Of a stretch of DNA of 64,000 nucleotides, positions 1 through 8,323 are shown piece after piece; within the stretch, counting starts at the first letter, position 1; the number at the start of each line of letters is the position of its first letter. The notes beneath the pieces were generated by a model. It was not told the DNA's origin. It saw nothing but the letters and a program-made list of their open reading frames with translations, and did not search any database. The DNA lies in contig NZ_JAHLQJ010000005.1 of assembly GCF_018919145.1 (NCBI RefSeq), forward strand, positions 186,001 through 250,000, read 5' to 3'. Position numbers and translations under genes: made by a program. This stretch comes from Paenibacillus brevis (lineage in GTDB: Bacteria > Bacillota > Bacilli > Paenibacillales > Paenibacillaceae).

Positions 1-551
1 TTCTCAAGCCGATGATCTCCAAACAATTGTACCAGCATGCGATGGGTCAATTGATCCGCCTGCTCAAAATCCATCTGGGCATAATAAATCTGCTCCCATT
101 GGTCATGAATTCGGAGTGCCTCGGCGAACTTGCTGTAAGCAGATGCATAGGCATCGGCAACTTGTTGATTGATCAGAAGAATCTCTTCCTTCTGGCCGAT
201 CAAAGCGCGGGAATCCCATGCTTCTCCGAGATTCACATACTCTTCAACAGCTCCCGGGGCCTTCGGCTCAATCACATGAGGCGCCGTACCGTCCACAACG
301 CCGACTCCTAATGCCGGAATGATCACTGCGTCAAGAGATTCGGCGTCGGAGGAGCAGTGAATCAGCTCAACATCATAGCCCCGCTCATGCCATTCCTTGC
401 CAATGCTCTTCATCAGCGTGGACTTCCCGGTTCCGGGACCTCCCTTCAAAATAAATAACCGCTGGAGATCCTTCAGATTGGATTCAAACAAAGAGTAGAA
501 GCCCCGTGCCGTATTCCCGCCAGCAAAATATCTCAATTCTCTTGCAGTCAC
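1..551 (-). CDS. P-loop ATPase (PRK06851-like), partial, C-terminus beyond window
   Basis: The reverse strand is open from a GTG at 551 to the window edge, so only about the first 183 residues are visible. The start begins VTARELRYF and is preceded by AAAGGAAG at good spacing. Residues 37-45 are a Walker A motif, GGPGTGKST, preceded by a hydrophobic strand (RLFILK). The N-terminal pattern of FAGGNTARGF followed by a P-loop is what I recall from the uncharacterised PRK06851 family of nucleotide-binding proteins. No substrate is known to me. It lies about 75 bp downstream of the LysE-type exporter on the same strand and may be cotranscribed with it. The P-loop is certain; the family name rests on recall. 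Confidence 0.75.
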   Translation of the reverse strand, partial: MTARELRYFAGGNTARGFYSLFESNLKDLQRLFILKGGPGTGKSTLMKSIGKEWHERGYDVELIHCSSDAESLDAVIIPALGVGVVDGTAPHVIEPKAPGAVEEYVNLGEAWDSRALIGQKEEILLINQQVADAYASAYSKFAEALRIHDQWEQIYYAQMDFEQADQLTHRMLVQLFGDHRLE

Positions 552-624
552 AAACCCACTTCCTTTCCCGATTCTTCCCTGAATACTGTCACCTTACAAT
601 ATGCGTCAGCAATTAGGGAGGTGC

Positions 625-1245
625 CTATAGGGAGAGAGATGTCCACAGCGATACCAGCAAGTATAGCGCCGTTCCCCAGATAAAGACGGCAGAGCACTTG
701 TTGAACAGCACAAACATGCTGTAAGGGAGATTCATCTTCTTGAACGCAGCCCCCGTTACAATGAGTCCAAAAAACCAGAGCCAAGAGACGGTTATGCATG
801 CCAGCATAAAGGACACTTGGGCCTGGCCGCTGTATTGGACTGCACTTGTTCCGATGACGCCAATCGTATCCAGCAGCGCATGCGGATTCAAGATCGAGAC
901 GGAGCAGGCGAATAGAATCTGCTTCTTCAGCGGCAGCGCCTCTTTATTATCCAGACTAGTCACCGCAGTTGAACTCCAAATCATTGTCCCCATATAAAGC
1001 AGAAATATAATTCCGCCAATAAGCAGCATAAGCCTGAGCCACTCAAACTGCGTCACTACAAGGGATAGTCCCGTTACAGACAGGACAATTAATACCGTAT
1101 CGCAGACCGCTGCGGCGATCATTGCCGGGAATGCCTTGATCAGTCTGGGTTGCGTGATGCCTTGCGAGAATACAAACACATTTTGTACACCTAAAGGTAA
1201 AATCAGTCCTAGCGCTAAAATCAGTCCATGGACTACCGGTTCCAT
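625..1245 (-). CDS. LysE/ArgO-family amino acid exporter
   Basis: This is a 206-residue hydrophobic protein with about six membrane helices. The N-terminal MEPVVHGLILALGLILPLG and the following QNVFVFSQG are typical of LysE/ArgO exporters, which move basic or other amino acids out of the cell. A longer in-frame start exists at 1326, but ATG 1245 is preferred because it has GGAAGGAGT upstream and gives the usual family N-terminus and length. It is divergent from a MocR-type regulator starting at 1347, and the shared region holds an inverted repeat, so the regulator probably controls the exporter. The substrate cannot be read from the sequence. Confidence 0.88.
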   Translation of the reverse strand: MEPVVHGLILALGLILPLGVQNVFVFSQGITQPRLIKAFPAMIAAAVCDTVLIVLSVTGLSLVVTQFEWLRLMLLIGGIIFLLYMGTMIWSSTAVTSLDNKEALPLKKQILFACSVSILNPHALLDTIGVIGTSAVQYSGQAQVSFMLACITVSWLWFFGLIVTGAAFKKMNLPYSMFVLFNKCSAVFIWGTALYLLVSLWTSLSL

Positions 1246-1300
1246 TCTCTCAACTCCTTCCTTCTCTATCATAGTCATGGTATAACTAGAGAACAGGTCC

Positions 1301-1328
1301 AATTGGATGGGTAAATATCCAACCAATT
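1301..1328. promoter_or_regulatory. Inverted repeat between exporter and MocR regulator
   Basis: AATTGGATGG at 1301-1310 is mirrored by CCAACCAATT at 1319-1328, with one mismatch per arm and an 8-bp spacer. It lies between the divergent start codons at 1245 and 1347 and ends just before the regulator's ribosome site. It is a plausible operator for the MocR protein; this is inferred from position and symmetry only. Confidence 0.5.
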
Positions 1329-1346
1329 ATGCAAGGAGGGATCGCT

Positions 1347-2762
1347 ATGAACTGGCAGCCTGACCGCTCGCTGCCCCTAAGCTTAACTGCGCAAATCAAG
1401 GATTGGATGATCGAAAAAATTCAAAGCGGGGAATGGCCGGCTGGAACCAAGCTGCCTCCGCAGCGTAAGCTTGCGCTATCGCTAGGCGTCAATCGCAGCA
1501 CGCTTCAAGAAGCAATCGACGAGTTGAAGGCGGACGGATTGCTGAGTTCCCGGACAGGATCGGCTACCTTTGTTGCCAATGATTCCTGGTATCTTCTCGT
1601 TAAGCAAAAGCTGCCGAATTGGCAGCAATATATTGAAGCAAGCATTCATAAATCCAATTATCAGACCATCCAGCTGATCAACGAATTCGAGCAGGACGCT
1701 TCCATAATTCGATTAGGAACAGGCGAGTTGAGTCCTTCCCTGCTCCCGGTTAACGAGCTTCAAGCATCCCTCGGCTCACTGCCCCTGGACGGAAAGATGC
1801 TCGGATATTCCTCTCCTCAAGGCAGCGAAACTTTGAGACAAGCCATCTGTGACTATGTGAAAAAGAGAGGGATCACTACCGCGCCCGAAAATATTTGCGT
1901 TGTCTCTGGAGGACTTCAAGCCTTGCAGTTGATTGCGCTCGGCCTGCTGGAACCCGGATCGCTCGTCCTTCAACACGAATATTCTTATTTGAATTCCGTG
2001 CGCCCCTTTCAATCCTTCGGCATGAATCTGCACGGGCTTTCGGCAGATCAATATACGGCCGAGCATATCCGGGGGATTCGCAGACGCAGACAAGCCATCC
2101 TTTATACCATTCCAACCCTCCATAATCCCACAGGCGAATGCATGACATGGGAGGATAAAAACACCTTATACCAGCTATGCGAAGCGGAAAAGCTGCCCGT
2201 CATCGAGGATGACGTCTATTGCGAGTTGAGCTTCGGTCCCGCAGCCCCCGCTATAAAATCCCTCGACCAATCCGGGCAGGTGATCTACATCGGCAGTGTG
2301 TCCAAGACCCTAAGCCCCGGGCTTCGGATCGGATGGGTTATCGCCTCGGCACCGGTCATTCAGCGAATCTCGGATATTAAAATGCAGATGGACTACGGCT
2401 CGAGCGCCCTTTCCCAGCTCGTTGTCGAGCACTGGCTGCGCACCGGCTTATATGAAAATCATGTTCGGCAATTAAGAGCTGAGCTGCAGTCGCGTGCAGA
2501 ACTTATGGAGCATTTGCTAAAGCAATATTTTGATAGCAGGGCTTCCTGGGAAAGTCCGCAGGGAGGATTCTACATCTGGTTGAGATTTCATCAACCTGTC
2601 ATTACGAAGGAACTGTTCATGCGGCTTCTGAAAAAGAAGGTGCTTATTCATCCCGGTTATATTTACGGGGCACAGGATGCCCACCATCTTCGGCTATCCT
2701 TCGCCTACAGCTCGGAGGAGGAGTTAAGGAAGGGGATGGAGGTGCTGTATCGCGAGATTTGA
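1347..2762 (+). CDS. MocR/PdxR-family regulator (GntR HTH + aminotransferase-like domain)
   Basis: This 471-residue protein has a GntR winged helix at about residues 10-75 (LPPQRKLALSLGVNRSTLQEA) fused to a fold-type I aminotransferase domain. The PLP-binding features are intact: HNPTG at 259-263, a conserved Asp at 289, and the Schiff-base lysine K320 in GSVSKTLSPG. Such proteins use PLP as an effector or sensing cofactor rather than acting as transaminases. ATG 1347 is chosen over ATG 1329 because AAGGAGG lies inside the longer reading and is correctly spaced for 1347. The divergent LysE-type exporter is the likely target. Confidence 0.92.
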   Translation: MNWQPDRSLPLSLTAQIKDWMIEKIQSGEWPAGTKLPPQRKLALSLGVNRSTLQEAIDELKADGLLSSRTGSATFVANDSWYLLVKQKLPNWQQYIEASIHKSNYQTIQLINEFEQDASIIRLGTGELSPSLLPVNELQASLGSLPLDGKMLGYSSPQGSETLRQAICDYVKKRGITTAPENICVVSGGLQALQLIALGLLEPGSLVLQHEYSYLNSVRPFQSFGMNLHGLSADQYTAEHIRGIRRRRQAILYTIPTLHNPTGECMTWEDKNTLYQLCEAEKLPVIEDDVYCELSFGPAAPAIKSLDQSGQVIYIGSVSKTLSPGLRIGWVIASAPVIQRISDIKMQMDYGSSALSQLVVEHWLRTGLYENHVRQLRAELQSRAELMEHLLKQYFDSRASWESPQGGFYIWLRFHQPVITKELFMRLLKKKVLIHPGYIYGAQDAHHLRLSFAYSSEEELRKGMEVLYREI

Positions 2763-2773
2763 TCCTAGTGAAA

Positions 2774-2812
2774 AGGGTGTCCCCCCATCGACGATGGATT
2801 TTGGGACACCCT
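2774..2812. terminator. Hairpin terminator between convergent MocR and uxuB
   Basis: AGGGTGTCCC at 2774-2783 pairs perfectly with GGGACACCCT at 2803-2812. A second small stem (CCATCG/CGATGG) sits in the loop. On the minus strand the hairpin is followed by a short T run, which suits termination of uxuB; it can serve both convergent genes. Confidence 0.7.
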
Positions 2813-2902
2813 CAGCTATCCGCAGCATTTGCGGTCACAGCTATATTCGATTCACACGTTGCTTCATCACACACAATCATCAATTCAATTTAGATGAAGC
2901 CG

Positions 2903-4513
2903 TTAAATCACATACTTTTCCAATGTGCCCCGTACGGCCCCAGGGCCTGACAGCATCTCATGGAACATTGCCTCAATCTTCCCGCCAAGGCCAATCTCAT
3001 ATAATTGCACACCGAATAGCCGGGCATCTTCCAGAATATGACGAACCCCTGGCGCATGCGCATCTCCCAGCCGAACGCCGTGCAAATGATCTTGCAGAGA
3101 TTCAAGCAGAGGATCCGGACTAAGCGCAAACGGCTGCCCCTCATCATCCACCCCGAGCAAATAACGGCACCAGGCAGCAATCGCCAGCGGAATAGCCGTT
3201 AATCCGGCAGGGTCCAGGTCTGCTCTTCGCACATAAGCTTTGAGGGTCTCCCCGAAGCGGATGCCTACCTTTTGCGAGGTGTCCGTGGCAATCCGCTGGG
3301 GCGTATCCGGAATATACGGATTCGCGAACCGCTCTTGCAATACCTCATCAAGAAATGCCTTTGGATTAATGATACCGGGGTCTACCACGACCGGCAGCCC
3401 TTCCTCGTAGCCGATGATTTCAACAAACCGCCGCAGCACGGGGTCTCTCATCTCATCCGCAATCAACGTATAGCCTAGCAGGCAGCCCGTAACGGCAAGT
3501 GCGGTATGCAGAGGATTGAGGCATGTAGTAACTTTCATCGTCTCGATCTTGTTAACGGTGTCCCGATCGGTGAAAATGATTCCCGCCTCTTCCAAGGCCG
3601 GACGCCCGTTTGTAAACTTGTCCTCGATGACCAAATATTCGCTGATCTCTGCATTCACAAACGGAGCGGTGTACGTATGCTTGGACGTGACGATAAGCTC
3701 CATCCCGGACAAGCCTGCCTCCTTCAGTGCCGATTGGACCTGTTCGGAGGGCCGTGGTGTAATCTTGTCGATCATGGACAGCGGGAATGTAATTTTTCGT
3801 TCATTCTCCAAATAAGGCACGAAGCCTTCTTCCACCAGGCCCTTGGCAGCCCAGGCCTTGGCGACAGCAAGCACACTGTCCCTCAGCTTGTCACCATTAT
3901 GGGAACAGTTGTCCATACTTACGAAGGTCATCGGGTATTGCCCTTTGAGATAACGGCGGTAAGCCAGCGAAGTGACAATGCTCATGACATGGATCGGCCC
4001 TTCAGGACCAGTCACTAAATCCTTCTCCACAATACCCGTGTATTTGCCATCCGGTCCAGTCAGGGAGTAGCCCTTCTCCGTAATTGTGAAGCTGGCCATT
4101 TGCAGACTTGGATTCTCGAACGCCTCAATCAGGCGGCGATAATCCTCCGGACGTTCCTTTCCCACGGCAAGCCCCTCTACAATACTCCCGACTACATTCT
4201 TTCTAAACTCTCCTTTTGCATTCATCAGGACCAGTAATGTCAGGTTATCATAAGGCTTATAGACCTTGTCGATCATTTCGAAATCGAAGGTCTCTGCCGC
4301 CATGATACCCGTATTTGCCTTTCCGGCGTTAAGCAGCTTCTGATGGGCGTTGGCCACAAAGCCGCGAAAAATGTTGCCTGCTCCAAAATGCACCCACTGC
4401 GGATTGACTTGTGTATTCTTTGCAACGACGTCCAAATCAAATTGCGGCAATCCGACTCCGGCAGCCGCCCATGCTGCCTCATCCGCGATCCCCTTACGAT
4501 TAAGCTGCAGCAT
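2903..4513 (-). CDS. uxuB: Fructuronate reductase / mannitol dehydrogenase family (UxuB-type)
   Basis: This 536-residue member of the mannitol dehydrogenase family has the N-terminal Rossmann signature WVHFGAGNIFRGF and the active-site segment KVTTCLNPLHTAL, carrying the conserved Lys, Asn and His. The reaction expected is NADH-dependent interconversion of D-fructuronate and D-mannonate in the cytoplasm. The ATG abuts the stop codon of uxuA directly (TGAATG), and its ribosome site GGAGTG lies inside the end of uxuA, so the two are translationally coupled. The pairing with UxuA supports fructuronate reductase over a mannitol or other polyol dehydrogenase. Confidence 0.9.
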   Translation of the reverse strand: MLQLNRKGIADEAAWAAAGVGLPQFDLDVVAKNTQVNPQWVHFGAGNIFRGFVANAHQKLLNAGKANTGIMAAETFDFEMIDKVYKPYDNLTLLVLMNAKGEFRKNVVGSIVEGLAVGKERPEDYRRLIEAFENPSLQMASFTITEKGYSLTGPDGKYTGIVEKDLVTGPEGPIHVMSIVTSLAYRRYLKGQYPMTFVSMDNCSHNGDKLRDSVLAVAKAWAAKGLVEEGFVPYLENERKITFPLSMIDKITPRPSEQVQSALKEAGLSGMELIVTSKHTYTAPFVNAEISEYLVIEDKFTNGRPALEEAGIIFTDRDTVNKIETMKVTTCLNPLHTALAVTGCLLGYTLIADEMRDPVLRRFVEIIGYEEGLPVVVDPGIINPKAFLDEVLQERFANPYIPDTPQRIATDTSQKVGIRFGETLKAYVRRADLDPAGLTAIPLAIAAWCRYLLGVDDEGQPFALSPDPLLESLQDHLHGVRLGDAHAPGVRHILEDARLFGVQLYEIGLGGKIEAMFHEMLSGPGAVRGTLEKYVI

Positions 4514-5590
4514 TCACTTCACTCCTTTTACATTTTCCAGACTGTCCCAGACACCAAGCAGATACATAATTCCCATGGCCCGGTCATACAGGCCATATCC
4601 CGGCCGGCAATTCTTCTCTTCGCCCCATAAATGTCTGCCGTGATCCGGACGCACATATCCCCGGAATCCATTCTCGTGGTAGGCCTTAACAACCTCAGCC
4701 ACATCCACACTTCCGTCTTGTCCGCGATGAGACACCTCAATGAAGTCCCCGTTCTCGAACACCTTGACATTACGGATATGAGCAAAATAGATACGGTCAT
4801 GGAACTCCCGAATCATGGCCGGCAAATCATTCTCCGGATTTGTGCCTAGTGAACCCGTGCAGAAGGTCAGCCCATTATACGGACTATCAACCATGTCAAG
4901 TAAGCGCCGAATGGTGTCCCGACTGCGGATGATCCGCGGCAAGCCGAAGATCGGCCAGGCCGGGTCGTCAGGATGAATCGCCATCTTGATATCCACTTCT
5001 TCACAGACAGGAATGATACGCTCCAGAAAATACTTCAGATTATCAAACAGCTTCTCTTCCGATACATCTGCATAGGCTGCAAACAGGTCGTCCAGCTTCT
5101 CCAGCCGCTCCGGCTCCCAGCCAGGCATGGTGAAATTGCCCGCCCCCTTGAGGATTTTATCGACCATACTGCGGGGGTCGTCAACAATGGCAGCCTTTTC
5201 ATAAAACAGAGCATTAGACCCGTCCGGCAGCTCCTTGTACAGCTCGGTTCTTGTCCAGTCGAACACAGGCATGAAATTATAACAAATGACCTTTACGCCT
5301 ACTTTAGCTAATTTTCGGATGGTATCGATATAGATATCGATGTATTTATCACGGGATGGAAGGCCGATTTTAATATCGTCATGAACATTCACGCTCTCTA
5401 CAACCGCCGTACTGAAGCCTTTGCTTGTAATCTGATCAGCAACCTTTTGAATTTCTTTCATTTCCCACACTTCTCCGGCGACCTTGTGATGCAACGACCA
5501 CACGATACCCATTACACCCGGAATTTGCCGGATATGATCCAACGTAATATTGTCGTTCCCTTCCCCATACCATCTCCAAGTCATATTCAT
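4514..5590 (-). CDS. uxuA: Mannonate dehydratase
   Basis: This protein of about 358 residues begins MNMTWRWYGEGND, as UxuA proteins do. Conserved blocks include WSLHHK, FCTGSLGTNPEND, HIRNVK and RPDHGRH, which carry the His, Cys and acidic residues of the divalent-metal site. It dehydrates D-mannonate to 2-keto-3-deoxygluconate (KDG). The start at 5590 has TTGGAGGG eight bases upstream; a TTG further out (5605) overlaps that site and is rejected. KDG made here can feed the KDG kinase at 27645-28601. Expression is probably controlled by the divergent GntR protein at 5791. Confidence 0.95.
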   Translation of the reverse strand: MNMTWRWYGEGNDNITLDHIRQIPGVMGIVWSLHHKVAGEVWEMKEIQKVADQITSKGFSTAVVESVNVHDDIKIGLPSRDKYIDIYIDTIRKLAKVGVKVICYNFMPVFDWTRTELYKELPDGSNALFYEKAAIVDDPRSMVDKILKGAGNFTMPGWEPERLEKLDDLFAAYADVSEEKLFDNLKYFLERIIPVCEEVDIKMAIHPDDPAWPIFGLPRIIRSRDTIRRLLDMVDSPYNGLTFCTGSLGTNPENDLPAMIREFHDRIYFAHIRNVKVFENGDFIEVSHRGQDGSVDVAEVVKAYHENGFRGYVRPDHGRHLWGEEKNCRPGYGLYDRAMGIMYLLGVWDSLENVKGVK

Positions 5591-5619
5591 AACTGAGCCC
5601 TCCAAGTATTAGTCTCGAC

Positions 5620-5635
5620 ATCTTGTATACAAGAT
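5620..5635. promoter_or_regulatory. Perfect 16-bp palindrome, likely UxuR-type operator
   Basis: ATCTTGTATACAAGAT is fully self-complementary and lies 30 bp upstream of the uxuA start. The core TTGTATACAA is typical of FCD-type GntR operators. A related, imperfect site (AAGTTGTATACTAGTG) lies at 5744-5759, just upstream of the regulator gene, which fits repression of both promoters. Confidence 0.75.
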
Positions 5636-5743
5636 TTTTCTTGATCATAAGGGAAGGAAATTCATTTGTCAACCGCTTAAAATGGCGATTTCAATTAATA
5701 TATCAAGTGAATTTCTTTACAAAGGGTTTGACCCTTATCGAAC

Positions 5744-5759
5744 AAGTTGTATACTAGTG
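5744..5759. promoter_or_regulatory. Second, imperfect GntR-type operator upstream of the regulator
   Basis: AAGTTGTATACTAGTG shares the TTGTATAC core of the palindrome at 5620-5635 but is only partly symmetrical. It sits about 30 bp before the regulator start and may mediate autoregulation. Confidence 0.5.
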
Positions 5760-5790
5760 TTAGTTCATTTAATGCGAAAGTAGGAATGGA

Positions 5791-6444
5791 ATGTACACGA
5801 AAGAAGAAATCATGAAGCTGTTGAAGACCGATATATTATCGTTAAAGTTAAAACCTGGAACTATCCTGAGTGAAACTACACTCGCTGATCAATTCCAATT
5901 ATCAAGAACGCCTTTGCGCGATGTATTGAAGCAACTATCCCTGGAGTCCTATATCGATGTCTATCCTAAGAAAGGGAACTTCGTCTCTCACATAGACCTG
6001 GATTCCGTCGAGCAAATGATTTATTTGCGAAGCGCGCTGGAGAAAGAGATCCTGAAGGACCTGACCTCCAAACTGTCACTGAACGATACCCGAGAATTAA
6101 AAGAAATTTTAGACAAGCAGAGGTTGCTGATTGAGGATGAAGAAGCTACAGACCTATTTCTTGCGCTGGATGACCAGTTTCACCGCACTTTATTCAAAGT
6201 GGCGGGCCGCGAGTTTCTATGGAATTTAATCCAGCAGTCCAACGTGCACTATGTCCGTTACCGCAAGCTGCACATGCTGGAAAGAGGGAAGCTGCTGCAG
6301 ATTTGGGGCGAGCATCAATCCATGCTGGAGTATATTGCGAACAAAAATACAGAAGAGATCGACGCCCTGGTGCGGCATCACCTTAGAGATGATATGAATT
6401 CCCTGGAGTTTCTCGACAAATACTCCGATTACATCAAGAAGTGA
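5791..6444 (+). CDS. GntR-family regulator with FCD ligand domain, likely hexuronate regulator
   Basis: This 217-residue protein has an N-terminal winged helix at about 5-70 (SETTLADQFQLSRTPLRDVL) and a C-terminal FCD all-helical ligand domain. The FCD metal-binding pattern is visible as D and H residues in LALDDQFHRTLF and in HHLRDDM near the end. It is divergent from uxuA-uxuB, and two TTGTATAC-type sites lie between them, so it probably represses the pathway and is released by a hexuronate intermediate. It could be called uxuR, but the ligand is inferred from neighbours only. Confidence 0.85.
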   Translation: MYTKEEIMKLLKTDILSLKLKPGTILSETTLADQFQLSRTPLRDVLKQLSLESYIDVYPKKGNFVSHIDLDSVEQMIYLRSALEKEILKDLTSKLSLNDTRELKEILDKQRLLIEDEEATDLFLALDDQFHRTLFKVAGREFLWNLIQQSNVHYVRYRKLHMLERGKLLQIWGEHQSMLEYIANKNTEEIDALVRHHLRDDMNSLEFLDKYSDYIKK

Positions 6445-6484
6445 CTGCCACAATGTTAATTCTATATGACAAGCCGGATTAAAA

Positions 6485-6523
6485 AACCGGGCAATTCAGC
6501 ACTTTCTCCTGAATTGCCCGGTT
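6485..6523. terminator. Strong bidirectional hairpin terminator
   Basis: AACCGGGCAATTCAG at 6485-6499 pairs perfectly with CTGAATTGCCCGGTT at 6509-6523. It is followed by T7 on the plus strand and preceded by A6, which gives a T run on the minus strand. It serves the convergent GntR gene and alpha-glucosidase gene. Confidence 0.92.
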
Positions 6524-6530
6524 CCTTTTT

Positions 6531-8162
6531 TTAAGCAAGCTTCGTTACAAACGCCTCATAAGGCTGCAACTTCAGCTGTTGGAAATCTACGGTATCTCTC
6601 GCATAGTTGCCGATGATGAATTCGCTGACCTGACCGATCCCCGGCATTTCCAGCATAACTGGTGCGGGACTAAAGTTGGCGGTAACCAGCCAGGTCTCGT
6701 CTTTATAGCGGCGGAAGTACATAAACATTTCCTCGGGAACGTCCTCCACCAGTTCAAACTCACCCCATACCACGATCGGGTTATTTTTCCGCAGCTCAAT
6801 CAGTTTGCGGTAGCAGTGAAAGACCGAATCGGGATCGGCAAGACTCTCTTCTACATTGATCTCCGCATAATTGGGATTCACGTGCAGCCAAGGCTGTCCG
6901 GTCGTAAATCCAGCGTTCGGCGTCACATCCCACTGCATCGGAGTTCGCGCATTATCTCTCCCCTTGGCATTAATCGAAGCGATAATGTCTTCCTTGGCAT
7001 AGCCCTGGGCAAGACGCTCATGATACATATTGACCGTCTCAATGTCTTGCGCCTCGCTGATATCATCAATCGGATAATTCGTCATTCCGATCTCTTCGCC
7101 CTGATAAATATAAGGCGTCCCCTTCATCAAATGAAGCAAAATCGCAAACATCTTCGCGCTCTCCACCCGGTACTTGCCGTCGTCCCCCCAGCGGGATACG
7201 ATTCTCGGAAGATCATGGTTATTCCAGAACAGGCTGTTCCAGCCTTCATTTCCCAGCTCGATCTGCCACTTGGCCAGTACCTGCTTCAATTCATGGACGG
7301 ACAAAGGCTTCAAATCCCACTTGTCCTTCCCTTCCTGCTGATCCAGTCCGATATGCTCGAACTGGAATACCATCGACAGCTCATTCCTGTCCGGATTGGA
7401 GTATAGCTTCGCCACTTCCGGCGTTGCTCCCCAGGTCTCTCCCACTGTCAAGACATCATGCTTGCCGAAGGTCTCCCGATGCATCTCCTGAAGGTATTCG
7501 TGAAGCTTCGGCCCATTTCCCGTAATCTCCTGATCGGGAATCTTGCCGACCAGATCGATGACGTCCATGCGGAAGCCGCCAACGCCTTTATCCAGCCAGA
7601 AATTCATCATGTCCCAGACTTCCTGCCGGACTTTAGGGTGCTCCCAGTTCAGATCAGGCTGCCTGCGGCTGAATAGATGCAGATAATATTGGCCGCTTGC
7701 CTCATCGAACTCCCAGGCCGGACCGCTGAATGTGGAGCGCAGCGAATTGGGAACCCCGCCGTTCACCGGATCGCGCCAAATATAGTAGTCCCGGTAAGGA
7801 TTGTCTTTCCCTTGACGGGCTTCGATGAACCAGGGATGTTCATCCGAGGTATGGTTCACAACCAGATCCATAATGATTCGAATGTTGCGAAGCTTGGCCT
7901 TCTCAATGAGCTCATCCATGTCGGCCATCGTTCCGAATTCGGTCATAATATCCTTATAGTCGCTAATGTCATAGCCGTTATCGTCATTGGGAGACCTGTA
8001 TACCGGGCTGAGCCATATCGCCGTAATGCCAAGCTGCTCCAGATAGTCCAGACGATTGATCATTCCCCGAAGATCACCGATCCCGTCGCCATCGCTGTCC
8101 TGGAAGCTGCGGGGGTAAACCTGATAGATGACGGCTGTCTGCCACCATTTCGTACTGTTCAT
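6531..8162 (-). CDS. malL: GH13 alpha-glucosidase, probably oligo-1,6-glucosidase
   Basis: This 543-residue GH13 enzyme has the expected catalytic residues: nucleophile D200 in GFRMDVID, acid/base E242 in VGETW, and D317 in NNHDLPR. The Ca-binding-like loop DSDGDGIGDL is at about 22-31. The residue after the nucleophile is Val, which in GH13_31 enzymes goes with alpha-1,6 activity rather than alpha-1,4. No signal peptide is seen, so it acts in the cytoplasm on imported oligosaccharides. ATG 8162 has AGGAG well placed; the GTG at 8171 does not. It is the last gene after the SBP-permease-permease set, about 160 bp downstream. Confidence 0.88.
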   Translation of the reverse strand: MNSTKWWQTAVIYQVYPRSFQDSDGDGIGDLRGMINRLDYLEQLGITAIWLSPVYRSPNDDNGYDISDYKDIMTEFGTMADMDELIEKAKLRNIRIIMDLVVNHTSDEHPWFIEARQGKDNPYRDYYIWRDPVNGGVPNSLRSTFSGPAWEFDEASGQYYLHLFSRRQPDLNWEHPKVRQEVWDMMNFWLDKGVGGFRMDVIDLVGKIPDQEITGNGPKLHEYLQEMHRETFGKHDVLTVGETWGATPEVAKLYSNPDRNELSMVFQFEHIGLDQQEGKDKWDLKPLSVHELKQVLAKWQIELGNEGWNSLFWNNHDLPRIVSRWGDDGKYRVESAKMFAILLHLMKGTPYIYQGEEIGMTNYPIDDISEAQDIETVNMYHERLAQGYAKEDIIASINAKGRDNARTPMQWDVTPNAGFTTGQPWLHVNPNYAEINVEESLADPDSVFHCYRKLIELRKNNPIVVWGEFELVEDVPEEMFMYFRRYKDETWLVTANFSPAPVMLEMPGIGQVSEFIIGNYARDTVDFQQLKLQPYEAFVTKLA

Positions 8163-8217
8163 AGGTATCACTCCTGTTCGCTATATTTTACTACGACCAT
8201 GGACCGGATTTCCAGGC

Positions 8218-8263
8218 AAGGCAAAAGGGACCGCCGCAAGGCAAAAGGGACCGCCGCAAGGCA
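8218..8263. repeat. 20-bp tandem duplication upstream of the alpha-glucosidase
   Basis: The unit AAGGCAAAAGGGACCGCCGC occurs twice in direct succession (8218-8237, 8238-8257), followed by the first six bases of a third copy. It lies in the gap between the permease gene and the alpha-glucosidase gene and contains no gene. Confidence 0.85.
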
Positions 8264-8323
8264 GCCCCTAGCAAGGGTCGTTCATTATAGTAAGCCAGTA
8301 CGGCGCTATTCACAATAATGTCG

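Noticed and set aside
6579-7406. 275-codon plus-strand frame
   Set aside because: Antisense to the GH13 gene, where catalytic residues are all present on the minus strand.
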